Source: Streptomyces sp. NBC_00353 (lineage in GTDB: Bacteria; Actinomycetota; Actinomycetes; Streptomycetales; Streptomycetaceae). From it: a DNA stretch of 64,000 nucleotides. Shown here in pieces: positions 61,827-64,000 of this stretch; position 1 is the first letter of the stretch; every line of letters begins with the position of its first letter. The notes beneath the pieces are model-generated. The model had not been told where the DNA came from. It did not search any database and saw only the letters and a list, made by a program, of their open reading frames with translations. The stretch is from contig NZ_CP107985.1 of the NCBI RefSeq assembly GCF_036108815.1, positions 1,116,001-1,180,000 of the forward strand, read 5' to 3'. A program made the translations under genes and the position numbers.

Positions 61827-62043
61827 CCACCTTGGACATCAGGTGATCAAACCGGACAACCCGAGAGACGACGCATCCCCGGCGGCGTAACCCATCGGTG
61901 GGACCCAGGATCCAATCCCGACCAACCACCCTCATGCCAAAGATCAGTTGCGGGACAACCCCTAGCGGCCACAGCCCCCAGGAGGTGTCAACGGTCATTG
62001 AGAGCCCCAGTGGGCGGTCGTTGGGTGTTCAGGCTCGTGGCCA
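61827..62043. other. Junction sequence between IS3 and IS21 remnants
   Basis: No gene. Around 61920-61960 a TGTCCCGCAACTGATCTTTG-like stretch (minus strand) could be another element end; it could not be assigned. Confidence 0.3.
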
Positions 62044-62583
62044 TCAGAAATCCATGCGTGTGGCCATTGGTCTTCCTGAGGGGGTCAGAGCAAGGGGACC
62101 GGCGAGGGCTTCGGCGAGGTGGTGGGAGTCGCCGGTGGTGGTGACGAAGTGGGCGTGGTGCATGAGGCGGTCGGTGCTGACGCCGGCGAGGGTCTTCTGC
62201 ATGATCGTGTCGAAGCCTGAGGGGTGGATGTTGCTGGTCACCGCGATGGAGCGGCGTTGGTAGGCGGCGTCGATGATGCGGTAGAACGCTTAGGCGGCGT
62301 CCGCGCCGACGGGCAGCAGGCCGACGTCGTCGATGACGATAAGGTCCGCGCGGCAGATCCGGGGGACGGTGCGGGCGGTGGACCCGTCGACCTTGGACTT
62401 GCCGATCGCAGCGCTGAGGGTCTCCAGGGTGAACCTGGCCACTCGCAGATCGATTTCGATCGCGGCTTGGGCCAGGCCCTCGGTGAAGTGGCTATTGCCG
62501 GTGCCCACCGGCCCGAGCAGGATCACGTTCTCGCGGGCGTTCAAGAAGTCGAGCTGTCCGAAGTGCTCGACGGATCCATCCAC
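62044..62583 (-). pseudogene. IS21-type IstB ATPase with internal stop and damaged Walker A
   Basis: Readable parts are FGQLDFLNARENVILLGPVG, then TGNSHF where an active ATPase has GK(S/T). Walker B is RADLIVIDDVGLLPVG. At about 62290 the frame meets TAA (ADAA-stop-AFYRIID) and continues with YQRRSIAVTSNIHPSGFDTI and DRLMHHAHFVTTTGDSHHLA. The N-terminus is replaced by the end of a VOC gene. Three independent defects show that it is long dead. Confidence 0.8.
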
Positions 62584-62975
62584 ATGACCTGCCAGCCGTG
62601 GCCGTCGAGGTCGAAGAAGCTGCGTGAGTACATGAAGCCGTGGTCCTCGGGGCCATCCGCCTCGGAGCCGCCCGCGGCGAGCGCAGCCTCAGCGACCGTG
62701 TCAACCTCATCGCGGGCTGACACGCTGAAGCAGTAGAGCGCCAGTGTGTGCGTGGTGGGATCGGCCATCGGCAGCTTCGCGAACTGCGCGAACGTCTCGT
62801 GGCTGAGTAGCATGACGGAGGCTTGCTCGCCGACCAGCATGCAGGCGGCGGTCTCGTCGGTGAACATCGGGTTGTAGCTAAACCCGAGCCGTGCGAAGAA
62901 CGCCTTGCTGCGCTCGATGTCCGCCACGGGGATGTTCACGAACAGCATGCGACCGGCGTGTGCGGGAGTGGTCAT
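62560..62975 (-). CDS. VOC-family protein, possibly shortened at its C-terminus
   Basis: From the ATG at 62975 it reads MTTPAHAGRMLFVNIPVADI, then ERSKAFFARLGFSYNPMF, ETAACMLVGEQASVMLL, and ends FFDLDGHGWQVMWMDPS near 62560. The frame then runs to 62541 through the IstB remnant. All VOC strands up to the last metal region are there. Relatives usually end a few residues after WMDP, so the protein may still fold. Confidence 0.75.
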
Positions 62976-63321
62976 GGTGGGTCTCCAGTCCGAGGTTCGA
63001 TGGTGTACGACGGGGTAGACCGGCCCAGCCTGCGGAACTCATCGGTGAATTTCGGAACTCGTATCGAGCGACAGGCCGAAGCCGGGGGGAACAGCTGTCA
63101 GGGCCGGTTGAAAAGTGGACACCCTGGCGTGATGGACGTTCGAGCGGCTGCGAGCGGAGCGAAGGCGCGTAGCGCCGAGCAGGCCCACGGCGAGAACCTC
63201 GACCTCCGACGCGAACTTGGCCGCCGCGGAGGCTCCGCGACGCCACCGCGATCCCAGGCCATCGGTCCGTGCTGACCACGTCGCATCAATCGAAGAACCG
63301 TGCCGACCTGCAACAACGCCA
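62976..63321. other. No gene recognised
   Basis: Frames are shadows. The stretch lies between the VOC gene and a second IstB fragment. Confidence 0.4.
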
Positions 63322-63552
63322 TCAGATCGCGCTCGAACCGGCGATAACGACCGGGCCCGCTATCACCAGGTTCTTGGCGCGGCCGATCCATTCCTGGGTG
63401 ATCAGGGAATTCTGATTGGGTTCGGTGATGGTGGAGTCCTCGGCCCGCCAGGAGGCCAGGGACTTGCCGGTATGGAAGTTCGCTGAATCTCGCCGCAGCC
63501 GGCGGGTGGCCGCGTCGCGGCCGCTACGGCGGTTGGCCAGGGCCTGCCAGCC
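63322..63552 (-). pseudogene. N-terminal fragment of another IstB ATPase
   Basis: The minus frame reads ALANRRSGRDAATRRLRRDS, ANFHTGKSLASWRAEDSTIT and EWIGRAKNLVIAGP, then loses similarity where Walker A should start. This matches the N-terminal half of a different IS21 IstB subgroup (with the F-x-TGK-x-W signature), so it is not part of the fragment at 62044-62583. Confidence 0.55.
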
Positions 63553-63678
63553 GATGGTGCCGCTCTGGACGGAGTGCGACTCGCGCACGACCTCGCCGGC
63601 GGACAGGTTGGCCGCGATGTGCTCCAGGATGGAGACCAGGTGACCGACGGTCTCCGGTCCGCGAAGAGCAATCCCGGA

Positions 63679-63905
63679 ATGGGCATCGATGTTGATGTCC
63701 ACGACGACGCGCAGGTCGACGTGCTGCTGGCCTTGGCCCCTTACACGATCCATGCGGAGGCATGGCAGCAGGGTCAGCCGCTCTTCAGCGCCGACGACAC
63801 AGGAACAGCCCTGTGGATTGCCGTCACATCAAAGCAAGAGACTCAGCTCATGTCGCGGCTCGACGCACTGGAGGTCACGCAGACGGCTTTTGCGGACCGG
63901 CCCAG
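63679..63905 (+). pseudogene. Possible fragment of a hypothetical protein
   Basis: The frame MGIDVDVHDDAQVDVLLALA, EAWQQGQPLFSADDTGTALW and SKQETQLMSRLDALEVTQTA has a natural composition. Relatives and function are unknown to me. It overlaps nothing convincing on the other strand. Confidence 0.35.
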
Positions 63906-63923
63906 GTCGCCGGCAACGCCTGA

Positions 63924-64000
63924 TCATGGTGTGGTTTCGCGGAGCCAGAGGATGAGCGAGCTGAGGTGCAGCCCCGCCCGGTAGCGGGTGGCGAGTTTAT
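63924..64000 (-). CDS. C-terminal end of an IS5-type transposase running off the window
   Basis: The minus frame reads KLATRYRAGLHLSSLILWLR followed by ETTP and a stop at 63924. The ATRY-x9-L-x-S-x-I-LWLR ending is the usual C-terminus of one IS5 subgroup. The rest lies beyond base 64000. Confidence 0.6.
   Translation of the reverse strand, partial: KLATRYRAGLHLSSLILWLRETTP

Overview
This window is high-GC actinobacterial DNA and almost certainly comes from a Streptomyces linear replicon. Supporting evidence includes strong third-position G/C bias, GTG starts, a streptogrisin-type protease, an LAxTG-type sorting signal, a DUF5988 protein, TetR/MarR/XRE regulators and, most tellingly, an adjacent tap-tpg pair (43013-45802). 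Tap and Tpg are the telomere-associated protein and the terminal protein that finish the ends of linear Streptomyces chromosomes and plasmids. With the density of transposon debris, this suggests a chromosome arm close to a telomere, or a linear plasmid. I saw no rRNA, tRNA or CRISPR array.

Layout. 0.3-14 kb: two diverged copies of one locus, each encoding a secreted Gly/Tyr-rich protein with a conserved upstream block and a near-identical terminator. They flank an FAD oxidoreductase, an apparently sortase-anchored alpha/beta hydrolase, a MOSC-reductase-ferredoxin fusion, an isochorismatase-like hydrolase, a TnpB element, a nucleotidyltransferase, a decayed TPR gene, a MarR operon and an SMI1/KNR4 gene. 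14-26 kb: a second TnpB element next to a broken RDD-type membrane gene, a YceI protein, a TetR/DUF1772 divergent pair with visible operators, an IS5 element, a NarL-type two-component system, a cation/proton antiporter and an ISL3 element. 25-32 kb: DHFR-like reductase, AraC regulator, MFS transporter, remnants, DUF5988, a small phosphatase, and a YCII/ECF sigma pair. 32-39 kb: a scrap zone with a truncated dehydrogenase, IstB remnant, frameshifted ISAs1 element, DUF1203 and a frameshifted WapI-type immunity gene. 39-42 kb: an XRE-cupin regulator, a BenE transporter and a glutamine amidotransferase, with tandem palindromes between regulator and transporter. 43-46 kb: tap-tpg. 46-52 kb: streptogrisin-like protease with a CebR-like palindrome upstream, then a complete ChvE-MmsA-MmsB sugar ABC importer. 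52-56 kb: an AbiEii-like nucleotidyltransferase and an IS607 element whose TnpB lacks the usual zinc finger. 56-64 kb: DUF1062, a lone vWA protein, and nested or broken IS1380, IS5, IS3 and IS21 remnants.

How genes work together. The clearest units are the sugar importer (three genes, ATGA overlap), tap-tpg, the YCII-sigma pair, the MarR pair, the response regulator/kinase pair, and the divergent XRE-benE and TetR-DUF1772 modules. Several genes differ from an intact frame by a single base (ISAs1 transposase, WapI-type immunity gene, TPR gene). These could be real decay or assembly errors. All family names come from reading the translations, without database searches.
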